A DNA stretch of 59,984 bases, taken from positions 1-59,984 of the forward strand of contig JAZQUU010000030.1 in NCBI GenBank assembly GCA_045631485.1, in the 5' to 3' direction. A program made the translations under genes and the position numbers. Of this stretch, positions 1-8,050 are shown piece after piece. The DNA comes from SIG452 sp045631485. GTDB taxonomy: Bacteria > Bacillota > Clostridia > UMGS1840. Positions within the stretch are counted from its first letter, which is position 1. Every line of letters begins with the position of its first letter. The notes beneath the pieces are model-generated. The model made no database searches. It saw only the letters and a program-made list of their open reading frames with translations, and was not told the DNA's origin.

Positions 1-914
1 ACTTAAGCTTACATCCTGCTTGTATGGTTTTCCATTACGGTCAGGAAATGTTTGAAGGCTTAAAAGCTTACCGCGGAAAAGACGGCAAGGTGCGTCTGTT
101 CCGTCCCGAAATGAACGCAAAACGTACCAACAATACCAATGACCGTCTCTGCATTCCCAACATTCCCGTGGAAGATTTTGTGGAAGCAGTAAAAGCTGTA
201 GTAAAAGTGGATGAAGACTGGATTCCCACCGCAGACGGTACTTCTTTATACATCCGTCCTTTCATCATCGCAACCGATGAATTTTTGGGCGTTGCACCCT
301 CTAAAACCTACAAATTTATGATTATCCTCTCTCCCTCCGGAGCATACTACGCAAGCGGTTTGGCTCCCGTGGGCATCTGGATTGAAGACGAATACGTTCG
401 TGCCGTAAAAGGCGGTATCGGTTTTGCAAAAACCGGCGGTAACTATGCGGCATCCTTAGCAGCTCAGGTGAAAGCTCATGATGACGGCTATTCTCAGGTG
501 CTCTGGTTAGACGGTGTGGAAAGAAAATACATTGAAGAAGTGGGCGCTATGAACATCTTCTTTAAAATTGACGGCAAAATCGTGACTCCCGCATTAAACG
601 GTTCTATCTTACCCGGCGTTACCCGTGACAGTGTGATTCAGTTATGCAAAAAAATGGGTCTGCCCGTGGAAGAAAGAAAAATCAGTGCAGAAGAGCTCAT
701 CGCCGCTGCAGAAGCAGGAACTCTGGAGGAATGCTTCGGTTCCGGTACTGCGGCAGTTATTTCTCCCGTTGGTAAACTGCGTTATAAAGACGATGTAATG
801 CTCATCAACAACAACGAAATCGGTCCCGTATCCCAGAAATTATACGACACCATCACCGGTATCCAGTGGGGTAAAATCGAAGACGATATGGGTTGGACCG
901 TGGAAGTAAAATAA
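1..914 (+). CDS. ilvE: Branched-chain amino acid aminotransferase, 5' end missing
   Basis: PLP enzyme that moves the amino group between Leu/Ile/Val and their 2-oxo acids, in the cytosol. The reading frame is already open at base 3 and the first visible residues (LSLHPACMVFHYGQ) align with the interior of class IV branched-chain aminotransferases, so the true start lies left of the window. Family marks seen: HYGQEMFEGLKAYRG, the FAKTGGNYAASL segment carrying the PLP lysine, then LDGVERKYIEEVGAMN and a GSGTAAVISPV segment near the C-terminus. The C-terminal part is full length. A DivIVA-like gene follows after 21 bp, so the two may be cotranscribed. No other ilv or leu gene is in the window. 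Confidence 0.93.
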   Translation, partial: LSLHPACMVFHYGQEMFEGLKAYRGKDGKVRLFRPEMNAKRTNNTNDRLCIPNIPVEDFVEAVKAVVKVDEDWIPTADGTSLYIRPFIIATDEFLGVAPSKTYKFMIILSPSGAYYASGLAPVGIWIEDEYVRAVKGGIGFAKTGGNYAASLAAQVKAHDDGYSQVLWLDGVERKYIEEVGAMNIFFKIDGKIVTPALNGSILPGVTRDSVIQLCKKMGLPVEERKISAEELIAAAEAGTLEECFGSGTAAVISPVGKLRYKDDVMLINNNEIGPVSQKLYDTITGIQWGKIEDDMGWTVEVK

Positions 915-935
915 AAACTATTGGAGTGTAGAGAT

Positions 936-1496
936 ATGCAGGTAAACGGCTTTAAAAAATCCGTGTTCGGCGGTCTGAAAAAAGAGGAAGTATTAAGCTA
1001 TCTGGATCAGATGTCCCGTGATGTGGAAGCAAAAATCCGCAATAAGGATGACGATATCCGTGAACTGAAAAAAGAAGTTTCCGAAAAGAAAGATACCATC
1101 GCAGAATTAAAGCAGCAGCTGGAAGAGCAGAAAGCATCTTTCGAAGCAAAACTGAGCACTCAGGAAAAAGAGGCTTCCGAAAAGCTGGAAAAACTGCGTG
1201 ACGAATTCCGCCGTGAAAAAGAAGAAATGCAGGAAAAATTAAGCGACCTGAAAGCTCAGTTCACTCTGGAAAAAGAAAAAATCGGAAGAGCGTTAGTCTC
1301 CGCAGAAGATGCTGCAAACAAAATTCTCGCCGAAGCAGGAAAAGAAGCGGAAGAAATGATTGCAGAAGCAAAACGAAAAGTGGATCTGGAAAAAGAACGC
1401 TTCAAAAAACAAAAAGCGGATGTGACCGATTTTACTTATGATATCAAGAAGTTGATGGAGAAGTTGACATCCGACCTCAAAGACCGTTTAGAGTAG
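936..1496 (+). CDS. DivIVA-like coiled-coil protein
   Basis: Predicted 186 residues. The first ~30 residues (MQVNGFKKSVFGGLKKEEVLSYLDQM) look like the membrane-curvature-sensing N-terminal module of DivIVA/GpsB proteins, which place division, wall or pole-associated proteins. Residues ~30-150 are almost unbroken heptad coiled coil rich in Glu, Lys and Gln, followed by a short basic tail. The ATG at 936 is chosen because GGAG at 923-926 lies 9 bp upstream; an in-frame TTG at 921 has no ribosome site. It follows ilvE by 21 bp. Which DivIVA subfamily it belongs to, and its partners, cannot be told from sequence alone. Confidence 0.7.
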   Translation: MQVNGFKKSVFGGLKKEEVLSYLDQMSRDVEAKIRNKDDDIRELKKEVSEKKDTIAELKQQLEEQKASFEAKLSTQEKEASEKLEKLRDEFRREKEEMQEKLSDLKAQFTLEKEKIGRALVSAEDAANKILAEAGKEAEEMIAEAKRKVDLEKERFKKQKADVTDFTYDIKKLMEKLTSDLKDRLE

Positions 1497-1630
1497 AGGC
1501 TTGTAAAACTGCGCATAATCCGCTAATCTCACCGCTCGGCGTACACTCGGTACGCCTTCGGGTTCTATCAAGGCGTTGCCTTGACTCGATTTTCGGATTC
1601 TGCATCAGTTTTCCTGCACCTCATTGGAAT
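1497..1630 (+). repeat. Family A repeat directly after a stop codon
   Basis: Begins at the stop codon of the DivIVA-like gene (AGGCTTGTAAAACTGCGC...). It contains the GGCGTAC-ACTCG-GTACGCC hairpin followed by TTCGGG, then paired flanks ending in TTCCTGCACCT. Same order and orientation relative to the upstream gene as copies near 12.85, 20.18, 27.1, 50.65, 55.41 and 59.12 kb. Confidence 0.8.
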
Positions 1631-1639
1631 AAGTTCTCT

Positions 1640-1835
1640 CATACGAATACATAATAATAGAAAGGCATGGGAATTATTTCCTATGCCTTTTTGTTTAAGG
1701 TGAAAATTTGTTACCACAAATTTTGATTTAAAATGCCTTTTGCTATCAACCAATCGAGCCTCTCGGCGTACCGTTGTACGCCTTCGGATTACCCCTGCGG
1801 GCTCGATTGATTGATTCTATGTCCTTTTCTCTGCA
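1640..1835 (+). repeat. Long form of repeat A with built-in terminator
   Basis: About 195 bp shared with the copies at 55.4 and 59.1 kb. It has an AAAGGCATGGGAA...TTTCCTATGCCTTTTT hairpin, the phrase AAGGTGAAAATTTGT followed by ACAAATTTTGATTTAAAATG, then a repeat A core with the GGCGTACCGTTGTACGCC hairpin. Confidence 0.78.
1661..1692 (+). terminator. Intrinsic terminator inside the long A repeat
   Basis: Stem of about 13 bp (AAAGGCATGGGAA with TTTCCTATGCCTTT, one G-U pair) followed by a T-run. It would end transcripts from the ilvE/DivIVA-like unit. Confidence 0.65.
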
Positions 1836-1872
1836 CCTCATAAAAAACACTCGGTACGCCTTCGGGTTCGGT

Positions 1873-2163
1873 TGAAAGAAGAAATAATAAAGAATAAACA
1901 ATAAAAAAGGTGGTACCCTTTGGGCACATTGTAGGGGACGACGTCCTCGGCGTCCCGCAATTTCAAACAAAAGGTGTGTCCCTTTCGGTTGGTAAAACCG
2001 ACAACCCACAAAAAAACCTCTCAGTCAGCTTTGCTGACAGCTCTCCTAAAAGGAGAGCCTTTCCTTGGATTGATTTGGTTTTCGGGTTCTCCATCCTATA
2101 ATGGTTGGCAACGCCAACCCACCGAAATTATTCATTATTCACTATTCATTCTTCATTTTTTTA
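1873..2163. repeat. Composite repeat: B halves with C and D copies inside
   Basis: Left B arm 1873-1930 (AATAATAAAGAATAAACAAT then GGTGGTACCC). A C unit lies at 1931-1957 (GTAGGGGACGACGTCC then GGCGTCCCG). A D right end lies at 2016-2059 (CCTCTCAGTCAGC then CTCTCCTAAAAGGAGAG). The right B arm is 2099-2160 (GGTTGGCAACGCCAACCCACC then ATTATTCATTATTCACTATT). The order implies C and D copies landed in the loop of a B element. No gene is seen in this stretch. Confidence 0.7.
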
Positions 2164-2173
2164 AAAAAAGCGG

Positions 2174-2202
2174 TTGCAAAATCAATTCTTCTGTGTTATA
2201 CT
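2174..2202 (+). promoter_or_regulatory. Sigma-A type promoter for gpsA
   Basis: TTGCAA (2174-2179), 17-bp spacer, TATACT (2197-2202). The predicted start near 2209 gives a leader of only about 20 nt before the GTG start codon. Confidence 0.7.
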
Positions 2203-2227
2203 GATAGATGGAAAGGTGTTGATTGTT

Positions 2228-3226
2228 GTGAGTCGTATCGCAATTTTAGGCTCCGGCAGTTGGGGCTGTGCGCTTGCACACACATTATCCGGACGTAATG
2301 AAGTAATTATCTGGTCCTTTTTCAAAGAAGAAACAGAAGAACTGCTTCGCGATCGGGAAAATAAAAAGTTCCTGCCGGGCGTTATTTTAGATGGAAACAT
2401 TTCGTTTACCAATGATATGAATGAAGCGGTTGCAAATGCCGATTTCATCGTGTTTGCAGTGCCCTCTTTTGCGATTCGTTCCACCGCAAAAACCGTGGCT
2501 CCTCTCTTTGATGCAAGCAAGCAGATTGCAGTCTGCGTGGCAAAAGGGTTGGAAGAGGAAACTCTTTTCACCCTAACCGAAGTGATTGAGGATGAGCTCC
2601 CCGAAGGAAGCCATGTTTGTGCTTTGTCGGGTCCCACTCACGCAGAGGAAGTGGGCAGGGATTTACCCACCACCATTGTGGCTGCCTGCGAAGACGAAGA
2701 AGTGTCTTTGGCGGTGCAATACGCCTTTATGAATGAAAATTTCCGTATCTATACCTCCACCGACAGTAAGGGTGTGGAATTAGGGGGTACGGTGAAAAAT
2801 ATTATCGCTCTTTGTGCCGGCATTTCCGACGGTTGCGGCTTTGGAGACAATGCCAAAGCGGCACTGATGACCAGAGGGATGCACGAAATCGCCAAATTAG
2901 GCGTTGCCATGGGCGGAAAAATCGAAACCTTTTACGGATTGTCCGGTATGGGTGACTTAATTGTGACCTGCACAAGTATGCACTCGAGAAACCGCCGTTG
3001 CGGTGTGTTAATCGGCGGAGGAATGGCTCCTGAGGATGCTATGCGGGAAGTCAACATGGTTGTGGAAGGCATCAAATGCTTAAAAGCCGTGAAAAAAGCT
3101 GCCGATAAATATCAAGTGGATATGCCCATTATCCTGGAAGCCTATCAGGTTGTGTATGAAGGGAAAAATCCCAAAGAATCTGCCATCGGGCTGATGAGCC
3201 GTGATAAAAAAGCAGAAAAATTCTAG
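2228..3226 (+). CDS. gpsA: Glycerol-3-phosphate dehydrogenase [NAD(P)+]
   Basis: 332 residues, usual length for GpsA. Reduces dihydroxyacetone phosphate to sn-glycerol-3-phosphate for phospholipid synthesis, in the cytosol. Seen: Rossmann motif ILGSGSWGCALA near the N-terminus, the ALSGPTHAEEV segment, the conserved Lys in GGTVKNIIALCAGI, and the GDNAKAALMTRG signature near residue 220. The GTG at 2228 is preferred: AAAGG at 2212-2216 is 11 bp upstream and translation then begins just before the Rossmann strand. Upstream in-frame codons would fall within the promoter. corA follows after 35 bp, probably in the same transcript. Confidence 0.93.
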   Translation: MSRIAILGSGSWGCALAHTLSGRNEVIIWSFFKEETEELLRDRENKKFLPGVILDGNISFTNDMNEAVANADFIVFAVPSFAIRSTAKTVAPLFDASKQIAVCVAKGLEEETLFTLTEVIEDELPEGSHVCALSGPTHAEEVGRDLPTTIVAACEDEEVSLAVQYAFMNENFRIYTSTDSKGVELGGTVKNIIALCAGISDGCGFGDNAKAALMTRGMHEIAKLGVAMGGKIETFYGLSGMGDLIVTCTSMHSRNRRCGVLIGGGMAPEDAMREVNMVVEGIKCLKAVKKAADKYQVDMPIILEAYQVVYEGKNPKESAIGLMSRDKKAEKF

Positions 3227-3261
3227 AGAAAGAACGGTGTAACCGTAACGGGGTGATAAAA

Positions 3262-4203
3262 ATGTATAACATTTATAAATCCTTTGATGGAAAAATTCAA
3301 CAGATTTCTGCCATTGAGAAAGATTGTTGGATTAACTTTGTGGACCCCGACGATAAAGATACCCGTTTCTTAACCGAACAGCTGGGCATTGACCCTGACT
3401 TTATCCGTTCTTCTTTGGACGAAGAAGAAATGTCCCGTGTTGAAACCGATGATAACGGCACCACATTAATCATCGTGGATATTCCCGCTCCCGAAAAGGA
3501 AGAGCATGTGGGAAACACCATTTTGTTTGAAACCCTGCCCTTATCCATCATTGTGAATAAAGATTATATCATCACCATCTGTAATGATGAAACCGCCATT
3601 TTAAAGGCATTTACAGACGGTGTGGTGAAGCAGGTGCACACCAATTTAAAGACCCGTTTTATTCTGCAGATTTTATATCGTGTGGCAAGCAAATACCTGT
3701 TCTATTTAAAACAGATTGATAAAATTTCAAGCTATGTGGAACGTCAGCTTCACCGTTCAATGAAGAATAAAGAGTTGATTCAGTTATTGGACCTGGAAAA
3801 ATCTCTGGTGTTCTTCTCCACCTCATTAAAGGCAAACGAAATCACCATGCAGAAAATCCGTCGCGGAAAATTTATCCGTCTGTATGAAGAGGATGAAGAC
3901 TTGTTGGAAGATGTGCTCATTGAAACCAATCAGGCAATCGAAATGTCCAACATTTATTCCAACATTTTATCCGGCACCATGGACGCCTTTGCATCGGTTA
4001 TCTCCAACAACTTAAATATCGTAATGAAGGTGTTGGCATCCGTTACCATCCTGATGGCGATTCCAAACATTGTGACTTCCTTCTACGGAATGAATATTGC
4101 AGGCGGCATTCCCATGGATCAGTTCTGGTGGTTCCCGTTGGCAATTTCGGTGATTGCAATCTGTGTGGCTGCCTGGATTTTAATCCGCAAGGATATGCTC
4201 TAG
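3262..4203 (+). CDS. corA: CorA-family divalent cation (Mg2+) transporter
   Basis: 313 residues. CorA proteins are pentameric inner-membrane channels with a large cytoplasmic N-terminal funnel and two C-terminal membrane helices. Seen: an acidic N-terminal domain, a long helix region, then a first membrane helix ending in YGMN (GMN at residues 276-278, the selectivity-filter signature), a short loop and a second helix finishing with IRKDML. The ATG at 3262 is used because GGGGTGA lies 6-7 bp before it; an in-frame GTG at 3253 overlaps that site. A terminator follows at 4262. The family also contains Co2+/Ni2+ or Zn2+ carriers, so the ion is inferred. Confidence 0.9.
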   Translation: MYNIYKSFDGKIQQISAIEKDCWINFVDPDDKDTRFLTEQLGIDPDFIRSSLDEEEMSRVETDDNGTTLIIVDIPAPEKEEHVGNTILFETLPLSIIVNKDYIITICNDETAILKAFTDGVVKQVHTNLKTRFILQILYRVASKYLFYLKQIDKISSYVERQLHRSMKNKELIQLLDLEKSLVFFSTSLKANEITMQKIRRGKFIRLYEEDEDLLEDVLIETNQAIEMSNIYSNILSGTMDAFASVISNNLNIVMKVLASVTILMAIPNIVTSFYGMNIAGGIPMDQFWWFPLAISVIAICVAAWILIRKDML

Positions 4204-4261
4204 GTTGTGATAGAAATTTCTATCGGCTCCATCCGCACGAAAAATTCATAAAAAACCAATC

Positions 4262-4287
4262 AAAACCCTTGATTTTCAAGGGTTTTT
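4262..4287 (+). terminator. Intrinsic terminator after corA
   Basis: AAAACCCTTGA (4262-4272), three-base loop, TCAAGGGTTTT (4276-4286) and a T-run. It sits 58 bp past the corA stop and 45 bp before the mtaB start, so mtaB is likely to have some independent transcription or read-through. Confidence 0.75.
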
Positions 4288-4331
4288 GCATAATCATAAA
4301 AAACAGGAAAAAAGAGGAAAAACAAACCAAA

Positions 4332-5648
4332 ATGAGAACTTTTCGCATTCTGACCTTGGGTTGCAAGGTGAATCAATATGAATCGGAAGCGTTGGCGCAG
4401 CAATTCCTAAAGGCAGGGTATCAACCTGCCAAATCGGGAGAGGCTGTGTCTGTTTCGGTTGTGAATACCTGCTCGGTCACCAATATGAGTGACAGAAAAT
4501 CCAGAAAAATGATTCGCCAATGTGCCAAAGACAGTTGTGTGGTTGCCGTGTGCGGATGTTACGCGCAGGCAAAACCGGAGGAAGCGTCCGCCATCGAGGG
4601 CGTGGATATTGTTATCGGGAACGGAAACAAGCACAAGTTATTCTCTTTGATTTCGGAATGTCTTTTGGAAAAAGAAATGGAAATAATTTCCAAAAAAGAA
4701 AAAATTCATCTCTCCGAATTAACCTCCGAAACCTCTTTTGACAGTGTACCCATCACAGAATATCGGGAAAAAACCAGAGCCATTTTAAAGATTCAGGACG
4801 GCTGCAATTCTTTCTGTTCCTATTGCATCATCCCTTATGTGCGGGGAAGACTTCGTAGCCGAAATCCCTTGGAAATCCTGGAAGAAGCCCGTCTTTTAGC
4901 CGAAAACGGATACCGGGAAATTGTACTTGCAGGAATTCATGTTTGTAAGTACGGAGCAGATTTTTCCGAAGATTGCACCATTCGGGATTTAACCGATTTA
5001 TTAAAAGAACTTGAAAAAATTGACGGAATTTGCCGCATCCGCTTAAGCTCCATTGAACCCTTTGCTTTTCACGACAAATTTTTTGAATACTACAAAACCT
5101 CCCGAAAGCTGTGTCCGTCTTTTCATATTTCTCTGCAGAGCGGTTCCGACACCGTATTAAAACGAATGAACCGTCACTACACGGCGGAATATTATTTGAA
5201 AACCGTGGAAAAACTGCGGGAAATCAAGGTGGAAACCACCGTAACCACCGATGTGATTGTGGGATTTCCGGGAGAAACGGAAGAAGAATTTAAGCAAACC
5301 CTGGTTTTGCTAAAGAAAGTGGGATTCCTAAAAATTCATACATTTCCGTATTCCAGACGCTCGGGCACCGTGGCAGACGGTATGCCCAATCAGATTCCTA
5401 CCTTCGTAAAAGAGGTACGAAGTAAGGCAGTATTAAAAATCTCCGAAGAATCGGAGCAGGAAGTTTTAAAAAGCTATGTAGGGAAATCTCTTTCTGTGTT
5501 GGCAGAAGAGCCGAAAGCAACCGGAATTTACGGGTTGAGCCATAACCATCTTCCCGTGATACTGGAGGGAGATCATATTTCGGAAAATCAAATTTATGAG
5601 GTAGTTCCATACCAAACCGACGGTGTATATCTTTATGCGAAAGTGTGA
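4332..5648 (+). CDS. mtaB: tRNA t6A37 methylthiotransferase
   Basis: 438 residues, usual size. Radical-SAM enzyme with two 4Fe-4S clusters that adds a methylthio group to t6A at tRNA position 37. Domains in order: N-terminal UPF0004 domain with three cluster cysteines (in LGCKVNQ, NTCSVT and CGCYAQ), a radical-SAM core with CNSFCSYC (CxxxCxxC), VIVGFPGETEEEF, and a C-terminal TRAM-like region. The LGCKVNQYE start and overall pattern fit MtaB better than MiaB or RimO. The ATG at 4332 is the natural N-terminus; GAGG at 4313-4316 is rather distant, so translation may be weak. A bidirectional terminator follows. Confidence 0.9.
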   Translation: MRTFRILTLGCKVNQYESEALAQQFLKAGYQPAKSGEAVSVSVVNTCSVTNMSDRKSRKMIRQCAKDSCVVAVCGCYAQAKPEEASAIEGVDIVIGNGNKHKLFSLISECLLEKEMEIISKKEKIHLSELTSETSFDSVPITEYREKTRAILKIQDGCNSFCSYCIIPYVRGRLRSRNPLEILEEARLLAENGYREIVLAGIHVCKYGADFSEDCTIRDLTDLLKELEKIDGICRIRLSSIEPFAFHDKFFEYYKTSRKLCPSFHISLQSGSDTVLKRMNRHYTAEYYLKTVEKLREIKVETTVTTDVIVGFPGETEEEFKQTLVLLKKVGFLKIHTFPYSRRSGTVADGMPNQIPTFVKEVRSKAVLKISEESEQEVLKSYVGKSLSVLAEEPKATGIYGLSHNHLPVILEGDHISENQIYEVVPYQTDGVYLYAKV

Positions 5649-5656
5649 TAACCATA

Positions 5657-5692
5657 AAATAGCACGAAATCAAACGGTTTCGTGCTATTTTT
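5657..5692. terminator. Bidirectional terminator between mtaB and the minus-strand gene
   Basis: Perfect 14-bp inverted repeat AAAATAGCACGAAA (5657-5670) with TTTCGTGCTATTTT (5679-5692). It has A-runs and T-runs on both sides, so it serves convergent genes. The last codons of the minus-strand gene lie within it. Confidence 0.85.
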
Positions 5693-5918
5693 TATTCCCC
5701 GTTCTTCTGGAAACGCAATCAATTAAAACCGCACCCCAAAGTCCCTGGCAAACCAATGTGACCGCCAATGTCAACAAATATCTGGCATCCCGAAGATATG
5801 TTTTTTCCTGCGCCGCAATAATCCCGATAAGCGACATCAAAATTGCCGCCCGAAGAAACCATTTCAATACTAAAACGCTCCGCTTTTCCACGGTGTTTAA
5901 CTCCTCTTTTATCTTCAT
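5685..5918 (-). CDS. Small two-helix membrane protein, unknown
   Basis: 77 residues, not recognised. Residues ~1-15 are charged (MKIKEELNTVEKRS), followed by two hydrophobic stretches, VLKWFLRAAILMSLIGIIA and YLLTLAVTLVCQGLWGAVL, each long enough to cross the membrane, then a basic tail RRTGNKK. The ATG complementary to 5916-5918 is preferred because AGGAAGGAGA lies about 10 bp upstream; a longer frame reaching 5987 would read through a parS-like site. It lies just upstream of parA, on the opposite strand, and ends in a shared terminator. That the gene is real rests on the ribosome site, helix pattern and terminator. Confidence 0.55.
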   Translation of the reverse strand: MKIKEELNTVEKRSVLVLKWFLRAAILMSLIGIIAAQEKTYLRDARYLLTLAVTLVCQGLWGAVLIDCVSRRTGNKK

Positions 5919-5960
5919 AAAAACCAATTCTCCTTCCTGTGTTTCTCCTGCATCCGAGAA

Positions 5961-5976
5961 TGTTCCACGGGGAACA
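5961..5976. promoter_or_regulatory. parS-like centromere site 1
   Basis: TGTTCCACGGGGAACA. It differs by one base from the palindromic Bacillus-type parS form TGTTCCACGTGGAACA. ParB/Spo0J binds such sites near oriC. First of three identical copies within 214 bp upstream of parA. Confidence 0.85.
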
Positions 5977-6029
5977 TTTTCACCCAAGGTCCGTGATTCA
6001 CAAAAAATTTATTTTTTTATGAAAAACTA

Positions 6030-6058
6030 TGGACTTTTTTGCGGTATTGTGGTACAAT
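6030..6058 (+). promoter_or_regulatory. Candidate parA promoter
   Basis: TGGACT (6030-6035), 17 bp, TACAAT (6053-6058). The -35 box is weak. The start point would fall near 6065, at the base of the hairpin at 6067. Confidence 0.45.
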
Positions 6059-6066
6059 CAAGGGTA

Positions 6067-6093
6067 CCATCTAATAAATTAGATGGATTTTTT
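6067..6093 (+). other. Stem-loop with T-run in the parA leader
   Basis: CCATCTAA, loop TAAA, TTAGATGG, then ATTTTTT. It has terminator geometry but sits between the candidate promoter and parA. It may therefore be an attenuator, a 5' stabilising stem, or the end of a very short transcript. Confidence 0.5.
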
Positions 6094-6101
6094 CCGAATT
6101 T

Positions 6102-6117
6102 TGTTCCACGGGGAACA
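6102..6117. promoter_or_regulatory. parS-like centromere site 2
   Basis: Second exact copy of TGTTCCACGGGGAACA, 119 bp upstream of the parA start codon. Confidence 0.85.
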
Positions 6118-6158
6118 TTCTTGGAAAACATTACACAATGAAAACCCAACAAAGCAAG

Positions 6159-6174
6159 TGTTCCACGGGGAACA
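6159..6174. promoter_or_regulatory. parS-like centromere site 3
   Basis: Third exact copy of TGTTCCACGGGGAACA, ending 46 bp before the parA start codon. ParB bound here could also repress parAB, which is inference. Confidence 0.85.
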
Positions 6175-6220
6175 TTTCGCATCAGTTTGAAATAGCGTAA
6201 CAGAAAGAAAGGTCAGAAAA

Positions 6221-6985
6221 ATGGGAAAAATTATTGCAGTGGCCAATCAGAAAGGCGGCGTTGGCAAAACCACCTCCGCCATCAATATTGCAGCTTGCTT
6301 GGGGCACTACGGAAAAAAAGTTCTGCTCATTGATGCAGACCCTCAGGGAAATGCCACCAGTGGCGTTGGCGTGGATAAAGAAACGGTGGAAACCTCCTTC
6401 TACGATGTGTTAATCGGAAATGAACCCATTGAAAAATCGGTGATTCAAACAGATTTTAAAAACCTGTGGGTTTGCCCTTGTAACATTGAGTTGGCAGGTG
6501 CAGAGGTTGAGCTTGTAAGCGTTTCGGACAGAGAATTTCAATTCTCCAAATCATTGGAACCCATCCGTGATGTGTATGATTATGTGATTGTGGATTGTCC
6601 GCCCTCATTGGGATTAATCACCATCAACATTTTATCAGGCTCCGATTCCATCGTGATTCCGCTTCAATGTGAATACTTCGCATTGGAAGGGCTCAGCCAG
6701 TTGATGAATACCTTAAGAAAAATCAAATCCCGCTACAATGAAAATCTGGAAGTGGAAGGGGTTGTGCTCACCATGTATGACGGCAGAACCAACCTGACCC
6801 TTCAGGTAGCAGGAGAAATCAAAAAGTATTTTGGAGAAAAGGTGTTTAAATCACCTGTTCCAAGAAGTGTCCGTTTGGGCGAAGCTCCCAGCTACGGAGA
6901 ACCCATTCTCTATTATGATAAACGTTCTCATTGCACGGAAGCCTACTTACGAATCGCTCAGGATATTATCGACCACAACAAGTAA
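6221..6985 (+). CDS. parA: Chromosome partitioning ATPase ParA (Soj)
   Basis: 254 residues, full length. ParA/Soj is a Walker-type ATPase that binds DNA as an ATP dimer, works with ParB-parS in origin segregation and, in Bacillus, also controls DnaA. Seen: deviant Walker A KGGVGKTT with the signature lysine near residue 11, switch I-like LLIDADPQGNAT (Walker A'), and Walker B YVIVDCPPSLG. The start is preceded by GAAAGG. parB begins 20 bp after its stop, so they form one operon. Three parS-like sites upstream and dnaA 3 kb downstream make it the chromosomal Soj rather than a plasmid ParA. Confidence 0.95.
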   Translation: MGKIIAVANQKGGVGKTTSAINIAACLGHYGKKVLLIDADPQGNATSGVGVDKETVETSFYDVLIGNEPIEKSVIQTDFKNLWVCPCNIELAGAEVELVSVSDREFQFSKSLEPIRDVYDYVIVDCPPSLGLITINILSGSDSIVIPLQCEYFALEGLSQLMNTLRKIKSRYNENLEVEGVVLTMYDGRTNLTLQVAGEIKKYFGEKVFKSPVPRSVRLGEAPSYGEPILYYDKRSHCTEAYLRIAQDIIDHNK

Positions 6986-7005
6986 AGCAGGAAAGGACTG
7001 TTATT

Positions 7006-7851
7006 ATGAATAAAAAAGGCGGACTCGGCCGCGGACTTTCTTCTTTGTTGGAAGAAAAGATTGACACCGCATCCGGAAAAGTCAACGAAATTGCCGTGAT
7101 AGACATTGAACCAAATCCCGATCAGCCCAGAAAAGACTTTTCGGAGGATGCACTTCGGGCGTTAGCAGATTCCATTGCGGAGGTTGGGGTGTTATCACCC
7201 ATTTTAGTCAGACAAAAAGACAACGGATTATATGAAATCATTGCAGGGGAACGCCGTTGGCGCGCTTCCAAGCTGGCAGGAAAGAAAAAGATTCCCGCCA
7301 TTGTGAAAGATTATGAAACCAAAGAAGTGATGGAAATCGCTTTGATAGAAAACCTGCAGCGAGAAGATTTGAATCCCCTGGAAGAAGCTATGGGATACCA
7401 AACCTTAAAGGAACAGTTCGGATTAACCCAGGAAGAAATTGCCAAACGGGTATCCAAAAGCCGTTCCACCGTTGCCAATATCTTAAGAATCTTAAATCTG
7501 CCCGATTTCGTGTTAAAAGAAATCAAATCGGGAAAAGTTTCCTTAGGACATGCCAAAGCACTCTCATCTTTAGAATCGGACGAAGCAAAGAAGCTTCTGT
7601 TGTATGAAATTGTGAAAAACGAGATTTCCGTAAGGGATGCAGAAGAATTAGCAAAAAAACTTTCTGAGAAAAAACGAACCAATCTTATCAAAAAAACCTT
7701 GAAAAAGGACCCCAATCTGATTGAGGTGGAATCCCAGCTCACCCAAAAATTCGGCACCAAGGTGCAGATTAAGAGCGGTAAGATTAAAAGTAAGATTGAA
7801 ATTGAGTATTACACCCAGGACGATTTAAAACGTATCATTGATTTATTTTAA
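7006..7851 (+). CDS. parB: Chromosome partitioning protein ParB (Spo0J)
   Basis: 281 residues. CTP-dependent clamp that loads at parS and spreads along origin DNA. Seen: N-terminal ParA-activating peptide KKGGLGRGLSSLL, the CTP-binding ParB/Srx fold with IEPNPDQPRK and GERRWRAS (residues ~75-85), ENLQREDLNPLEEA, then a helix-turn-helix with KRVSKSRSTVANILRLL-like residues, and a C-terminal dimerisation segment. The ATG at 7006 has AAGGA 8 bp upstream. It is translated from the parA transcript. The three exact parS-like sites 5' of parA are its expected targets. Confidence 0.95.
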   Translation: MNKKGGLGRGLSSLLEEKIDTASGKVNEIAVIDIEPNPDQPRKDFSEDALRALADSIAEVGVLSPILVRQKDNGLYEIIAGERRWRASKLAGKKKIPAIVKDYETKEVMEIALIENLQREDLNPLEEAMGYQTLKEQFGLTQEEIAKRVSKSRSTVANILRILNLPDFVLKEIKSGKVSLGHAKALSSLESDEAKKLLLYEIVKNEISVRDAEELAKKLSEKKRTNLIKKTLKKDPNLIEVESQLTQKFGTKVQIKSGKIKSKIEIEYYTQDDLKRIIDLF

Positions 7852-7941
7852 TTTTTTAGTATAGCTTTGCGAAACAGAGTTTTCAATTAAACAAAAGATG
7901 CATTTTAAAGTGCTTGATAAAAATTGTACAAAATATTGAGC

Positions 7942-7971
7942 TTGAATTCTCAATATCCATTATATTATAAT
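7942..7971 (+). promoter_or_regulatory. serS promoter
   Basis: TTGAAT (7942-7947), 18 bp, TATAAT (7966-7971). The leader of about 70 nt holds a GGCGG...CCGCC hairpin (near 8003-8020) and is too short for a T-box. Confidence 0.6.
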
Positions 7972-8050
7972 AGAATGTGTCGCTGATCATCCCCAAACGA
8001 GGGCGGACGGAACACCGCCGAAGGCGATACCAAAAAAAAGGAGAACCATT

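Noticed and set aside
5961..6174. Open frames reading NVPRGTF through the parS-like sites on both strands (5623-6141 plus, up to 5987 minus)
   Set aside because: The peptide is just the translation of the TGTTCCACGGGGAACA sites; no ribosome sites and no family resemblance. Only the shorter minus-strand gene ending at 5685 is kept.
7852..8050. T-box leader for serS
   Set aside because: The leader after the promoter is about 70 nt with one small hairpin; no T-box bulge sequence or terminator/antiterminator pair was found. The same holds before trpS, where a C repeat abuts the ribosome site.
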